DNA from: Novosphingobium sp. 32-60-15
GTDB lineage: Bacteria; Pseudomonadota; Alphaproteobacteria; Sphingomonadales; Sphingomonadaceae
DNA: 64,000 bases
Assembly (NCBI RefSeq): GCF_002280675.1
Contig: NZ_NCEN01000019.1
Location: forward strand, 1-64,000
Direction of reading: 5' to 3'
A program made the translations under genes and the position numbers. Shown piece by piece: positions 24,915 through 33,493 of the stretch. The notes under the pieces are model-generated. The model saw only the letters and a program-made list of their open reading frames with translations, was not told the DNA's origin and did not search any database. Every line of letters begins with the position of its first letter. Within the stretch, counting starts at the first letter, position 1.

Positions 24915-25697
24915 TTAGTGAAGGTTCTCGGCGTCGTTCAGATAGACGCATGTCAGCAGGGCAAAGACATAAGCCTGAATGCCTGCGACCAAGAGCTCCA
25001 ACGCGCAGATGCCAATCATCAAGAAGAAGCTTGGCAGTGCGGCGAGGAAGAAGATGCCCACTCCGGCGTTAGTGCCGGAGATGACAAAGCCCGAAAGCAC
25101 TTCGAGCAGAACGTGACCGGCCATCATCGCAACAAAGAGACGAAGGCCAAGGCTGAACGGGCGCACCATGAACGAGATCAGCTCGATCGGGAAAATGATC
25201 GGGATCATCAGGACCGGCGTACCGTGCGGAACGAACAGCGAGAAGAAGTGCAGGCCATGCTTGGCAAAGCCCACAATCAAAACAATCGCAAAGCTCATAA
25301 TCGCCAGCACGCCGGTAACCGTGAAGTGGCTGGTTGATGTGAACGGGTGGACCCCGAACAGCGCCAGCGGCATCAGGCCGAGCATGTTGGCAAACAGGAT
25401 GAACGCGAACAGCGAGAACACATATGGCAGGTACTTGCGGCCAGCCTTGCCAATGTTTGCCATCAGCAGGTTGTCGACAAAGCCCGTCAACCCTTCGACC
25501 GCCATTTGCCAGCGGCCCGGAACCAGCTCGCGCTTCGCACCACCTGCAACGAACACGATCAACACCACAGTGGTGATCGCCATCCACAGTGCGGAATTGG
25601 TGAACGCGATATTGTAGCCACCGATCGCCCACTGATCAGTCCCGAACAGGGACTCAATCGTGAACTGGTGTACCGGATCGACCTTGCCTTCGGCCAC
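24915..25697 (-). CDS. atpB: ATP synthase F0 subunit a
   Basis: Inner-membrane stator subunit forming the proton half-channels. About 260 residues, multi-pass, with the essential Arg in LGLRLFVAMMAGHVLLEVL and the downstream LELLVAGIQAYVFALLTCVYL. I use the GTG at 25697 (VAEGKVDPVHQFTIE, read as Met); a TTG two codons upstream is the only other candidate and no ATG is available near the N-terminus. It lies 40 bp after atpI and 66 bp before atpE. Confidence 0.94.
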   Translation of the reverse strand: MAEGKVDPVHQFTIESLFGTDQWAIGGYNIAFTNSALWMAITTVVLIVFVAGGAKRELVPGRWQMAVEGLTGFVDNLLMANIGKAGRKYLPYVFSLFAFILFANMLGLMPLALFGVHPFTSTSHFTVTGVLAIMSFAIVLIVGFAKHGLHFFSLFVPHGTPVLMIPIIFPIELISFMVRPFSLGLRLFVAMMAGHVLLEVLSGFVISGTNAGVGIFFLAALPSFFLMIGICALELLVAGIQAYVFALLTCVYLNDAENLH

Positions 25698-25737
25698 GCG
25701 CAAAACCCCGTATCACTCGAATACAACAACAGCGCCC

Positions 25738-26058
25738 TTATTCGGGGCGCCGGCTCGAAATTCGGATGATGTTCCGGAACGCCACGACGATCCCCATGAA
25801 CAACATCACCAATAACCCCCAAGGGCTTGTCCCGGCGAACTGGTCAATGACCCAGCCGATAAACGCGCCGCCTGCAAGACCCCCGATCAATTCCGCCAGC
25901 ACACGGTTGCCCAAGCGATAATTCGCATCGGTTTCCCCGCCTGCCTTTGGCCGGTTGCGTTCATCTTCAAGCTCTCGAAGCGCTTTTAACCGCTTTTCGA
26001 GCGCGTCAATCCGCGCATCCTCACCGATAGGTGCGATCTCGGACGGGTCATCATTCAT
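25738..26058 (-). CDS. atpI: AtpI-type ATP synthase accessory protein
   Basis: A 106-residue protein (MNDDPSEIAPIGEDARIDAL): acidic N-terminus, a charged coiled-coil stretch (ALEKRLKALRELEDERN), then two membrane helices (VLAELIGGLAGGAFIGWVID and WGLLVMLFMGIVVAF). This is the AtpI/Atp-Z arrangement, which aids c-ring assembly and magnesium supply. It is the first gene of the F0 operon. The inner ATG at 26058 is preferred over a 33-residue longer frame that lacks family similarity. Confidence 0.9.
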   Translation of the reverse strand: MNDDPSEIAPIGEDARIDALEKRLKALRELEDERNRPKAGGETDANYRLGNRVLAELIGGLAGGAFIGWVIDQFAGTSPWGLLVMLFMGIVVAFRNIIRISSRRPE

Positions 26059-26201
26059 GCCATGTCTCCTGTCAGTTGCCCGACCAAAAGTGCAGCATAA
26101 ACGACGGATCACCGCCGAGGGCGCCGTCCCCTTAGGCGGGGGGTAACTACGAGTCAACCGCTAGGGGCGGCCTTCGCCCACGCTTTCACCGCAAAAGCAA
26201 T

Positions 26202-26231
26202 CGCCCTTTCCCACTTGCGCGGAAAAGGGCG
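26202..26231 (-). terminator. Probable terminator of the ydbH-ynbE-ydbL operon
   Basis: On the minus strand CGCCCTTTTCC and GGGAAAGGGCG form an imperfect stem over GCGCAAGT, followed by ATTGCTTTT. It lies 35 bp after the ydbL stop and upstream of the atp operon promoter region. Confidence 0.5.
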
Positions 26232-26265
26232 GAAATGCGTTGGCGATTCGTATGCAGAATTGGCC

Positions 26266-26667
26266 TCAGGGACAGCGCGAATCGCGCATGGGGGGACCAT
26301 CGCCACGCGTCTGCCAGGATCCATCGGGTGCCTGATATTTCTCGCCCGGCTTGGTCTGGCTTATCAACAGGCATCCCGATGTCAGAGCATATTCTTCAAC
26401 CGTTGCGTTATTGGCCTGTGCTTTGGTCGCATAAACGGCTTTGCGCTTTATGTTGATGTCTTCCACCACAGCACGCAGCGATGCAGCAGGTGGCGTGACA
26501 TAGCCCAGATAGCCGTCCATCTTTTCACCCACCTGGCCCGCAGCGCGCGCCGCCGCATAGGCCGGATCCCGGGCCTGTGCATGGGCGACAACTGGCATCA
26601 GCGTGCCGAACACCAGTCCTGAAGCGGCCACTACCAACATGCTCTTGCGAAAGGAATACTTCGCCAT
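26266..26667 (-). CDS. ydbL: YdbL family periplasmic protein (DUF1318)
   Basis: A 133-residue secreted protein. From MAKYSFRKSMLVVAASG it has a signal peptide ending about VVAHAQA, then the DUF1318 core: ARAAGQVGEKMDGYLGYV, LRAVVEDINIKRKAVYA and PGEKYQAPDG. E. coli YdbL assists the YdbH-YnbE inter-membrane lipid bridge. The start at 26667 has GGGG about 10 nt upstream; a start at 26697 overlapping the ynbE stop would spoil the signal peptide. Third gene of the operon. Confidence 0.9.
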   Translation of the reverse strand: MAKYSFRKSMLVVAASGLVFGTLMPVVAHAQARDPAYAAARAAGQVGEKMDGYLGYVTPPAASLRAVVEDINIKRKAVYATKAQANNATVEEYALTSGCLLISQTKPGEKYQAPDGSWQTRGDGPPMRDSRCP

Positions 26668-26696
26668 TTGCGTTACCCCAAAATGATCACCGGTCA

Positions 26697-26903
26697 TCAG
26701 AAGATGTCCGGATTATTGTCGATCGTGTTCTCGGCATCTGCCGCAAGCCGGTACACGACCTCTTGTTTGATGTTGATATTCAGTTCGATAACGATCGGTT
26801 TGTCCGGTGCCTTCACCGAAATGCATCCCCCCGTTGTCAAACCGGCTACCAACGGCAGCACCAACAAGCCGCGCCGCCACAATTGTGATCTGTTTTCTTT
26901 CAT
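26697..26903 (-). CDS. ynbE: YnbE-like outer-membrane lipoprotein
   Basis: A 68-residue lipoprotein (MKENRSQLWRRGLLVLPLVA): hydrophobic segment, lipobox TTGGC, then the family core ISVKAPDKPIVIELNINIKQ and EVVYRL. In E. coli YnbE sits in the outer membrane and joins the C-terminus of YdbH by beta-strand stacking. An alternative ATG at 26954 overlaps the ydbH stop (ATGA) and would add 17 residues; it would give tight coupling but a poorer signal peptide, so I prefer 26903. Confidence 0.9.
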   Translation of the reverse strand: MKENRSQLWRRGLLVLPLVAGLTTGGCISVKAPDKPIVIELNINIKQEVVYRLAADAENTIDNNPDIF

Positions 26904-26950
26904 GCGAAATATCGTCGCAGGGATAACCGATCGGGTCAATTGCACAGACG

Positions 26951-29900
26951 TCATGGCACGATTACGCTTTCTGCAGGCTGAATATTCTGTTGTAATACGG
27001 GCAATACAATCACCGGAGTACCCGCGGATCGCACCCCGTTGGTGAACCGCCGGACAACCCGCCCTTGTGCGTCGACCAGTCCGAGAGTGCGCGGATCCTT
27101 GATCGCGGCCGGATCGTAAATCGCCTTCATCGACGTCATCAATTGATAGAACGGTGCGCGGATATTGATGTTGAACTGGATCGGCAAATTGGCAATTTGC
27201 TTGGTGATGAAGTTGCGTTTGGTGCCAAGCCCCTGCTTCACCCCGTCAAACTTCACGTTGGTCATGATCTCACCTTCAAGATCGCCGCGCATCGCTATGG
27301 TCATCGTTCTGTAATCAAGCGATTTCAGTGCATCGAACGCAAAGTTCGCCATGGCCCCCATGTTCTCATAGGTCAGCGCGCCAATGTACGAGACATTGCC
27401 CCCCGGCGCGCGCGAAAGCAGTGAGCCTTCTTCAATCCGCCCGCCATCGGCATCAAACACCAGCGGAAACTGCCCGTCAAAAGTGCCCGTCGCCGCCAGA
27501 TTGCCGAGTTCCATCTTCTCAAGAAACTTGGCCGCATCGATGCCGACAACCGTCAGAGTATAACGCCGTGCCTCGGCCAGACCCATGCGCAAATCGGTCG
27601 GCTCCAGCTTCAGCGTGCCGCCAAGGAACGGCCAGTTCGCCTCATGCAAACGCAGCACCTGATCGGGCAGGAGCGACACATCGATCAACCCGTCGGTCAC
27701 CTCGATTCCCGGATTGATCGAGGCCACTTTCAGCTTTTGGTGAGGGACGCTGACCATGCCGAGCAGATCGGTGAACTCGATAGTCCCCGACAGCCCCTTC
27801 ACGGGGCCAAACGCGGCGGCCAAGTCCATGTTTTCGGTGCCGAACCGCCCGCTGCTCGTCACCCCGCGCGCGTTCCAGTCGATCACGCCCTTACCCCGCA
27901 CCGTGCCCACAGTGTTGGCGACCACGCCCAACGCCAGCCGGGTAAGTTGCGCGGGCTGGAACCCTTTATCGAACACCAGTCCGTCAACCTGTAAGTCCGC
28001 CCGCCCGGTTCCGCTGCCCAGATCGTGCCGAATCGCGGCGCGTCCCACTTCACGCGCAGTCTTGGCTTCGCGCAGCAAGGTGTTGGCGACAATACGATTG
28101 TCCAACAGAGTCAGTGCCGCCCCGTCGCTCCGCAAGGTTTCAAACCGCGCCGGATCAAGCCGGTCTGTCAGATCAAAGCCGACCCCCGTCAGCACCAGCG
28201 CGCCATTAGCAAAACGCCACTGGCCCGCCGCCTTGGTCACATCCAGCGGCACCGCAGTCAAATTCGCATCGACGCCGGCGAATGTGCCGGTAAAATCCTT
28301 GCCCAATCGTGCATCAAGATCTGCCAGCCGCAGCTTTGTTGCCGATTCGGGCGGCCCCAGCGTCACGTCCACGGCCTTGGCCATCAGCACGCCCGGCCAG
28401 GCAAAGCCGACCGCGCCGGTCTTCACGATCATTGGCGTCTCACCCAGACGCCCGGACAAGTCGAGCCCTGGCGTTCCTGCTGCGATCCGCAATCCGGCCA
28501 CGCCGTTGCGCACAATCGCGCTGCCGCCGGGTGGGCACAAATTCAGCGTGTTGCCGTCAACCGCCATTGCCCCCAGCATCAGCCGGTCAAACCGTGCGCT
28601 GACACAGCTTTTCCACAGCGCCAATTCGCCACGCGCACCATAGCTACCGTTTACAGGCAGGACGAGGTTCTCCACCGAACCTCCTGGAATTGCGCCAGAA
28701 ACCAGTGTCGTTCCGGCAAAGCCCAGCGAGCCGTTACGGCTTTGTGCAACCATCATCTCCGGGATGGCCAATGACCCGCCGTCTGCGCGCCACGGTTCCA
28801 TCGTCAGCCGGAACAGCGCTTGCCCTGCCCGCCCGCGCTCCATCCGACCGTTCACGCGCGGCATGCCAGCACCACCGGTGGCAAAGTTCCCCACCAGCAA
28901 CGGCGGCCCATCTTCACTTCCGCTTGCGACTTGGAACTTTGACAGGGTCAGCAAATTCTGGCCGCTTCCGCCCACCAGCCGCGCTTGCGGCACCACCAGC
29001 GTCACACCCGAAGCGCCGCTGCGCCGCACCGAAATCTCGCCCGCCAGACGGCTGCCGCGTTCTTCACGGCGCAGGCTTGCGCGCATTTGCGCCAGCAGCG
29101 GCGCCAGCAATGTGTCCGCTGCACTTTTCTGCACGTCTGCCAGCGCCAGATCGAACGCGGGCCCCTGCCGCAAACCTTCGCCGCGTACCGTTCCGCGAAA
29201 CTCTGCTTTGCCAAAGCCTTCGCGCGCCCGGACCAGCCCTTCGATCCCCAGCAGGCCGACGTTCACGCCGCCACTGCGCACACCGCCTGCATCGGCCTCG
29301 ATCCGCCCCGTCAGCACACCCTCGCGCCAACCCAGTCGCGTGTCCAGCGCCAGCGATTCGGCCGATAGCCCCGGCGCAACCAGGGCTTTGCTGCGCAACG
29401 TCACGTTGCCCGCAAAGCCCGCCAGCCCTTTATCGGCAACGCCATCGATCTGCGCCGTCATCGCGCCCGATTTCAGGCCGCCTGTGCAGGAAAGGCTCTT
29501 CAATTGCAGCGGCCCTGCCAGTGATGGCCGTTCTTCGCGGATGGTGATCTTGCCAAACAGGGTCGCGCCTTGCGCCACGCAGCCGCCGCCGGTCAGCGTT
29601 GGTGCGACGGCTGCCAGCGTTCCGGTAAAGCCATCTTGCAGCGCGCCTTGGCCGTCCAGTTTCAGGCCCACTTTGCCGAAGTCGGTCAGCAGGAGGGCGC
29701 GGCCGTCTTTGACTGTGAGGTTTAGTTGAGGAAACACATGCGCAGCGTCATCAGTTTTGGGCGCAAAGAGCACTTTGTCGAGGCTGCCGAAGCTTAGCCT
29801 GCCATTCAAGTATTTCCCGTAAACCCTTGGTTTTATGAGCTTTATTGATCCAATCGTCGGTGTGCCCCAGCGATAGTCCATTGCCACCAGCACACGTTCG

Positions 29901-30184
29901 ATGGTCAAGTCCGGCCGCTTGGGATCACCCACCACGACGTTGCGCAAAACTTGCGCGTCCGGTCCGATGCTTTCGATCTCGTACGTTGCGGGCAGGCCAT
30001 AGGCGGCGATCTGGCCCGCAATCACGCGGTCGGCCAGATATTCCCGCGACAGCCACACGCCTGTGCCCGCCACCAGCACGATGGCCAGCGCAGGCACGCC
30101 AATCGTGCGCCAGCGGCTGCGACGCGACACGCTTTGCGGCGCAGGCGAAACGTCGGTTTCCGCCAATTCGAAACTATCTGCCAT
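26951..30184 (-). CDS. ydbH: YdbH family AsmA-like inter-membrane lipid transport protein
   Basis: A 1077-residue protein: short cytoplasmic N-terminus (MADSFELAETDVSPAP), one membrane anchor (IGVPALAIVLVAGTGVWL, about 26-43), then a very long beta-rich periplasmic region of repeating glycine/valine strands typical of the AsmA-like repeat-groove superfamily, with the DUF2125/dicarboxylate-type C-terminal block (GNVSYIGALTYENMG, SLDYRTMTIAMRGDLEGE, FNINIRAPFYQLMTSM). E. coli YdbH is partly redundant with TamB and YhdP in moving phospholipids to the outer membrane. First gene of ydbH-ynbE-ydbL; divergent from radC. Confidence 0.88.
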   Translation of the reverse strand: MADSFELAETDVSPAPQSVSRRSRWRTIGVPALAIVLVAGTGVWLSREYLADRVIAGQIAAYGLPATYEIESIGPDAQVLRNVVVGDPKRPDLTIERVLVAMDYRWGTPTIGSIKLIKPRVYGKYLNGRLSFGSLDKVLFAPKTDDAAHVFPQLNLTVKDGRALLLTDFGKVGLKLDGQGALQDGFTGTLAAVAPTLTGGGCVAQGATLFGKITIREERPSLAGPLQLKSLSCTGGLKSGAMTAQIDGVADKGLAGFAGNVTLRSKALVAPGLSAESLALDTRLGWREGVLTGRIEADAGGVRSGGVNVGLLGIEGLVRAREGFGKAEFRGTVRGEGLRQGPAFDLALADVQKSAADTLLAPLLAQMRASLRREERGSRLAGEISVRRSGASGVTLVVPQARLVGGSGQNLLTLSKFQVASGSEDGPPLLVGNFATGGAGMPRVNGRMERGRAGQALFRLTMEPWRADGGSLAIPEMMVAQSRNGSLGFAGTTLVSGAIPGGSVENLVLPVNGSYGARGELALWKSCVSARFDRLMLGAMAVDGNTLNLCPPGGSAIVRNGVAGLRIAAGTPGLDLSGRLGETPMIVKTGAVGFAWPGVLMAKAVDVTLGPPESATKLRLADLDARLGKDFTGTFAGVDANLTAVPLDVTKAAGQWRFANGALVLTGVGFDLTDRLDPARFETLRSDGAALTLLDNRIVANTLLREAKTAREVGRAAIRHDLGSGTGRADLQVDGLVFDKGFQPAQLTRLALGVVANTVGTVRGKGVIDWNARGVTSSGRFGTENMDLAAAFGPVKGLSGTIEFTDLLGMVSVPHQKLKVASINPGIEVTDGLIDVSLLPDQVLRLHEANWPFLGGTLKLEPTDLRMGLAEARRYTLTVVGIDAAKFLEKMELGNLAATGTFDGQFPLVFDADGGRIEEGSLLSRAPGGNVSYIGALTYENMGAMANFAFDALKSLDYRTMTIAMRGDLEGEIMTNVKFDGVKQGLGTKRNFITKQIANLPIQFNINIRAPFYQLMTSMKAIYDPAAIKDPRTLGLVDAQGRVVRRFTNGVRSAGTPVIVLPVLQQNIQPAESVIVP

Positions 30185-30286
30185 TGGCCCCCTTCTTGCG
30201 CACTCCCCCGGCTTGGGCAATGCACTGCGTTAACTTGCGCCCCGACAAAACGCGCAGGCCCCGCAAAAGGTGCCCGCAAACCGTCC

Positions 30287-31039
30287 ATGCCCGATCCAGA
30301 CCAACTCTTTCCTGAACAAGCCCCGTCCCCGCCCAAAAAAGGCGCCAAAGACACTGACGGCTTTGACAGCACCGACGCCAGCGGCCACCGCGCCCGCCTG
30401 CGCAAACGGCTGATGACGGGCGGCGAAGATGCGCTGGCCGATCATGAAGTGATCGAATACCTGCTGATGGTGGCACGGCCACGCATCGATACCAAGCCCA
30501 TCGCGCGTTCGCTGATCCAGCGCTTCGGCAGCCTTGCCGGAGTCCTGACAGCTGATCCACAGGCCCTCACCCTTCACCCCAACATGGGTGAAACCAGCGC
30601 GGCGGCCCTGCGGATTGTTGCGCTTGCCGCGCGCCGCCTTGCCCGCAACACGGTGCGCGAACTGCCCGTCCTGTCAAACTGGCAGGCGCTGCTGGATTAT
30701 CTGCATATCGATATGGCGCACCTGATCGTCGAGCGTGTCCGCGTGCTCTATCTCAACACGCAGAACATGCTGATCCTCGATCACCTTGTCAGCGAAGGCA
30801 CGCTGGATGAAAGCCCGATCTACACGCGCGAAGTCATCAAGAAGGCGCTGGAAATCGGCGCGGCATCGATGATCCTCGTCCACAACCACCCCTCCGGCAA
30901 CCCCCAACCCAGCCGCGCCGACATCCAGATAACCAACAAGATTGCCGAGGCCGGACGGTTGATGGGTATCGTGGTCCACGACCACATCATCATCGGCAGC
31001 GAGGGGCATACGTCGTTGAAGGTGAAGGGATTGATTTAG
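30287..31039 (+). CDS. radC: RadC family JAB-domain protein
   Basis: A 250-residue protein starting MPDPDQLFPEQAPSPPKKG. After a proline-rich leader come an N-terminal helix-hairpin-helix-like UPF0758 domain (HRARLRKRLMTGG...LADHEVIEYLLM) and the JAB/MPN metalloprotease-like domain with the metal motif H-x-H-x7-S-x2-D (VHNHPSGNPQPSRADI). Its role in DNA repair is doubted; it is related to anti-restriction and competence proteins. It is an ordinary chromosomal copy, divergent from ydbH by about 100 bp. Confidence 0.93.
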   Translation: MPDPDQLFPEQAPSPPKKGAKDTDGFDSTDASGHRARLRKRLMTGGEDALADHEVIEYLLMVARPRIDTKPIARSLIQRFGSLAGVLTADPQALTLHPNMGETSAAALRIVALAARRLARNTVRELPVLSNWQALLDYLHIDMAHLIVERVRVLYLNTQNMLILDHLVSEGTLDESPIYTREVIKKALEIGAASMILVHNHPSGNPQPSRADIQITNKIAEAGRLMGIVVHDHIIIGSEGHTSLKVKGLI

Positions 31040-31056
31040 AGGGAGTTGAGAGGGGA

Positions 31057-31446
31057 TTACAGCGCAATCACCGGCACTTGTGCAAAACCCTTGGCTTTGC
31101 TGGCCAGCTTGCGATCAAAGGTGACAAACGCGCTGCAATGCTGGGCGCGCGCCAGATGCAAGGCGTCGGCGAAATCCATGCCCTTGGCCGTCCAATCCAA
31201 GGCTTTGGCGACTGCCTCTGCCTCTTCCACCGTCACCTGGGGAAGCCCCGCCAAGCCACGGATCGCCGCCGCGATTTCATTGGCGCCAAAGCCATAGGCG
31301 GCGCGCAGTACCCATTCGACTTCGAGCAGCACCGTCACGCCAATGAAAACGTCACCTTCCTGAATGATCTGTTTTGCAGCTTCGGCCTGAACAGGATCAT
31401 CGGCAGTGAGCAAACGGACAATGACGTTGGTATCAATCGCGCGCAC
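31057..31446 (-). CDS. vapC: VapC-type PIN-domain ribonuclease toxin
   Basis: A 129-residue PIN protein from a GTG start (RAIDTNVIVRLLTADDP). Acidic catalytic residues are visible: Asp in IDTNVIVR, Glu in LLEVEWVL, Asp in GMDFADALH and Asp in FVTFDRKLA. VapC toxins cleave specific RNAs such as initiator tRNA or rRNA loops. The start overlaps the antitoxin gene by 14 bp, the classic antitoxin-first toxin-antitoxin layout. It is convergent with radC. Confidence 0.9.
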   Translation of the reverse strand: MRAIDTNVIVRLLTADDPVQAEAAKQIIQEGDVFIGVTVLLEVEWVLRAAYGFGANEIAAAIRGLAGLPQVTVEEAEAVAKALDWTAKGMDFADALHLARAQHCSAFVTFDRKLASKAKGFAQVPVIAL

Positions 31447-31705
31447 GGCGCTTCGCCTCGCTGACAATCGCCGCGTCCATCGCCTCAAGCGACACAGCGG
31501 GGCCGCGATGCTTCAACACGCCGAACACGTCTTCAAGCTGTGTTTCTGCAAAAACGGGCGCGGATTTCAACAGCACACCTTCGGGCGTGTCCTCGACAAT
31601 CAACTGCGTCCCCGCCGTCCAATCCCGCAAATCACGGATCGCCTTGGGCAGGATAACCTGCCCCTTGGTCGAGATCACGGTCGAGATACGTTTTTGGATG
31701 CCCAT
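31433..31705 (-). CDS. vapB: AbrB/MazE-type antitoxin of the vapC pair
   Basis: A 90-residue protein with an N-terminal swapped-hairpin AbrB domain (STVISTKGQVILPKAIRDL, about 8-26, then GTQLIVEDTPEGVLLK) that should bind its own promoter, and a C-terminal toxin-binding helix region (LEAMDAAIVSEAKRRARD). It precedes and overlaps vapC. Autoregulation by the complex is typical of the family; no operator was resolved by eye. Confidence 0.9.
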   Translation of the reverse strand: MGIQKRISTVISTKGQVILPKAIRDLRDWTAGTQLIVEDTPEGVLLKSAPVFAETQLEDVFGVLKHRGPAVSLEAMDAAIVSEAKRRARD

Positions 31706-31938
31706 GTGCGCCTCCGCTGGTAAGACGCAGGTAAGATACGGCAGTTAGGGTCTGGCGGCAAGGCTCAATCCGGCGCTGAACACCCCCTAAGTTACTGTTG
31801 CGAATGCGCAAATATCTGGATCGGCAAATGGGAGTCAGCATAGGGTGAGGCGCGCGCATGTTGCCGCCGCTTCCAACCTAACGAAACACAACTGCCAGCT
31901 TGAAAGCAATTAATTATACCACCCCCAAAGCTCTGCTA

Positions 31939-33165
31939 TTATACGTATGCCAACAGAAGTCCCTCTTTTACACTCCGTTGCCGATCCTCTTTTCTCCCCA
32001 TAGTCATGTGCTCGTGATCAGTTGTTAATACTTCAATATTTCTTTTAGACAGAACCGATTTGCATATATCAAGAAGTTCATTTAGAGAAATCATGCCCGT
32101 ATTTGAGTAACTAAGCACCAATGAAGAATTACTATTTTTAACACCTTCAAATAGGTCTTGAAACGCACCTCTGACTTGAGACTGAATACAAAAAGGTGAT
32201 TGATGCCTATTTTCTCGGTAACGCCCCTTAACTATCTTACCTTTTTGTAACTGAAGCTTCGGGAAATCATATAGAACAAGCGTTTCTAACGCATGATAGA
32301 AACGACTATAATGGACAAAACAATAGGGTGGGTCAGCATAAACTGTTCCGCCCTCAAATTTTTGAAGGCAATCTTTAAAGTCAAGAGCAGTTGATCGATG
32401 ATCGTAAATCACCGGTTTTTTTGGCACATAGTCTAAGATATCGTTATATTTTCTTTGAAAATAATGAGCTATAGAGCGCTTTCGGTAGATTAAAATATCT
32501 CTATAGGACGAATTTGTTTTGGCATCTCTGTACTGAGCATAGTGACCTGTGCCTTGGCTTGCATAGGCCATCGCAAACATAAGGGAGGACATTATGGCAG
32601 GGTAAATCGGTGCACATTTGTAAGCCTCAGCAACCTCTCTTAAAGCATCGATCCAAAGGCATTGCTCGTAGCTCCACCATGTTCCAGAGTAATTTTTTGC
32701 AAAAATGTGCCATTCGTAATCAAAGTCTTGATCTATAAGCGCCCTTTGGCGCTCCTCTTCCTCATTGAAGGCATTAAGTGAAAGGTCGCGACTATAATTT
32801 CCCGTCAACTTAGGTTTCCGGTTACGCAGTATTTCACCCGCTAAGTGCAACAAGTGATCAGCGTGAGGGGTCGATTTTTCACGATAAGCGCGGTTATACG
32901 TATCAGCAAGTAAGCCCGAATAGGCTTGGATGTCGTTGGACACGACGGTTGCTTGTTGCCCAATCGCTCCAGACAGTGAACCGCTACCGGAAAACAGGTC
33001 ACATATGGGGCGATCGTCACGCACCCGATTTATTCCCTCTACGACGAACCCCATAATTTTGGACTTTGAGCCCATATATTTTATCAGGCTTGGGTATTCT
33101 TGCACTTTCAGGCAGCGTAAAGCTTGGGCAGATGCGGACAATGACTTACACTCCGAAGGAACCAA
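31939..33165 (-). CDS. DNA adenine N6-methyltransferase, D12 class (type II R-M)
   Basis: About 400 residues. It has the D12 N-terminal SAM-binding motif (IKYMGSKSKIMGFV), motif I DLFSGSGSLSGAIG and the catalytic motif IV ADPPYCFVHYSRFYHALE. It should protect host DNA at the site cut by the neighbouring endonuclease. The start is uncertain: no early ATG exists. Candidates are TTG 33165, TTG 33141 (with GGAG upstream) and GTG 33105. It is divergent from the controller gene across a short region with a 17-bp near-palindrome. D12 enzymes commonly act on GATC-containing sites; the site here is not known. Confidence 0.9.
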   Translation of the reverse strand: MVPSECKSLSASAQALRCLKVQEYPSLIKYMGSKSKIMGFVVEGINRVRDDRPICDLFSGSGSLSGAIGQQATVVSNDIQAYSGLLADTYNRAYREKSTPHADHLLHLAGEILRNRKPKLTGNYSRDLSLNAFNEEEERQRALIDQDFDYEWHIFAKNYSGTWWSYEQCLWIDALREVAEAYKCAPIYPAIMSSLMFAMAYASQGTGHYAQYRDAKTNSSYRDILIYRKRSIAHYFQRKYNDILDYVPKKPVIYDHRSTALDFKDCLQKFEGGTVYADPPYCFVHYSRFYHALETLVLYDFPKLQLQKGKIVKGRYRENRHQSPFCIQSQVRGAFQDLFEGVKNSNSSLVLSYSNTGMISLNELLDICKSVLSKRNIEVLTTDHEHMTMGRKEDRQRSVKEGLLLAYV

Positions 33166-33182
33166 TATTCTAAATTAGGATA
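33166..33182. promoter_or_regulatory. Near-palindromic candidate operator between methylase and controller genes
   Basis: TATTCTAAATTAGGATA reads nearly the same on both strands, with two symmetric mismatches around the centre. It lies in the roughly 60-bp region between the divergent methylase and controller genes and overlaps likely promoter elements. Controller proteins of R-M systems bind such sites to delay endonuclease expression until methylation is established. It is a candidate only. Confidence 0.4.
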
Positions 33183-33223
33183 ATGTTTGCTACGGCGGCA
33201 GAGTATCGGGGTCAAGTGGAAAA

Positions 33224-33493
33224 ATGGCTACTGATCAGCAAGACACGCAGAACGCAATTCAACGGGAGATACTTATCGGTATCCGGATGACTGCACAGCT
33301 GACACAAACGCAACTTGCCCAAAAACTAGGGCTTCCCCAAAGCTATGTCTCTAAATATGAAGCAGGGCAGCGAAAGTTGACCTTAATCGAAGTCAGAGAT
33401 ATTTCACGCTGCTGCGGCGTTGATCTAAAGTATTTTGTTGAATTATTCGAGTGCGAACTCAAAGTGAGTGAAGGCCTTCATGGATCCGTATAG
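33224..33493 (+). CDS. XRE-type controller (C) protein of the R-M system
   Basis: An 89-residue Xre-family regulator with an HTH at about 24-50 (TQTQLAQKLGLPQSYVSKYE) followed by AGQRKLTLIEVRDISRCCGV. Size, fold and position directly before the endonuclease match R-M controller proteins, which activate their own and the endonuclease gene with a delay and often repress the methylase. It overlaps the endonuclease start by 14 bp. The codons are AT-rich like the rest of the island. Confidence 0.85.
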   Translation: MATDQQDTQNAIQREILIGIRMTAQLTQTQLAQKLGLPQSYVSKYEAGQRKLTLIEVRDISRCCGVDLKYFVELFECELKVSEGLHGSV

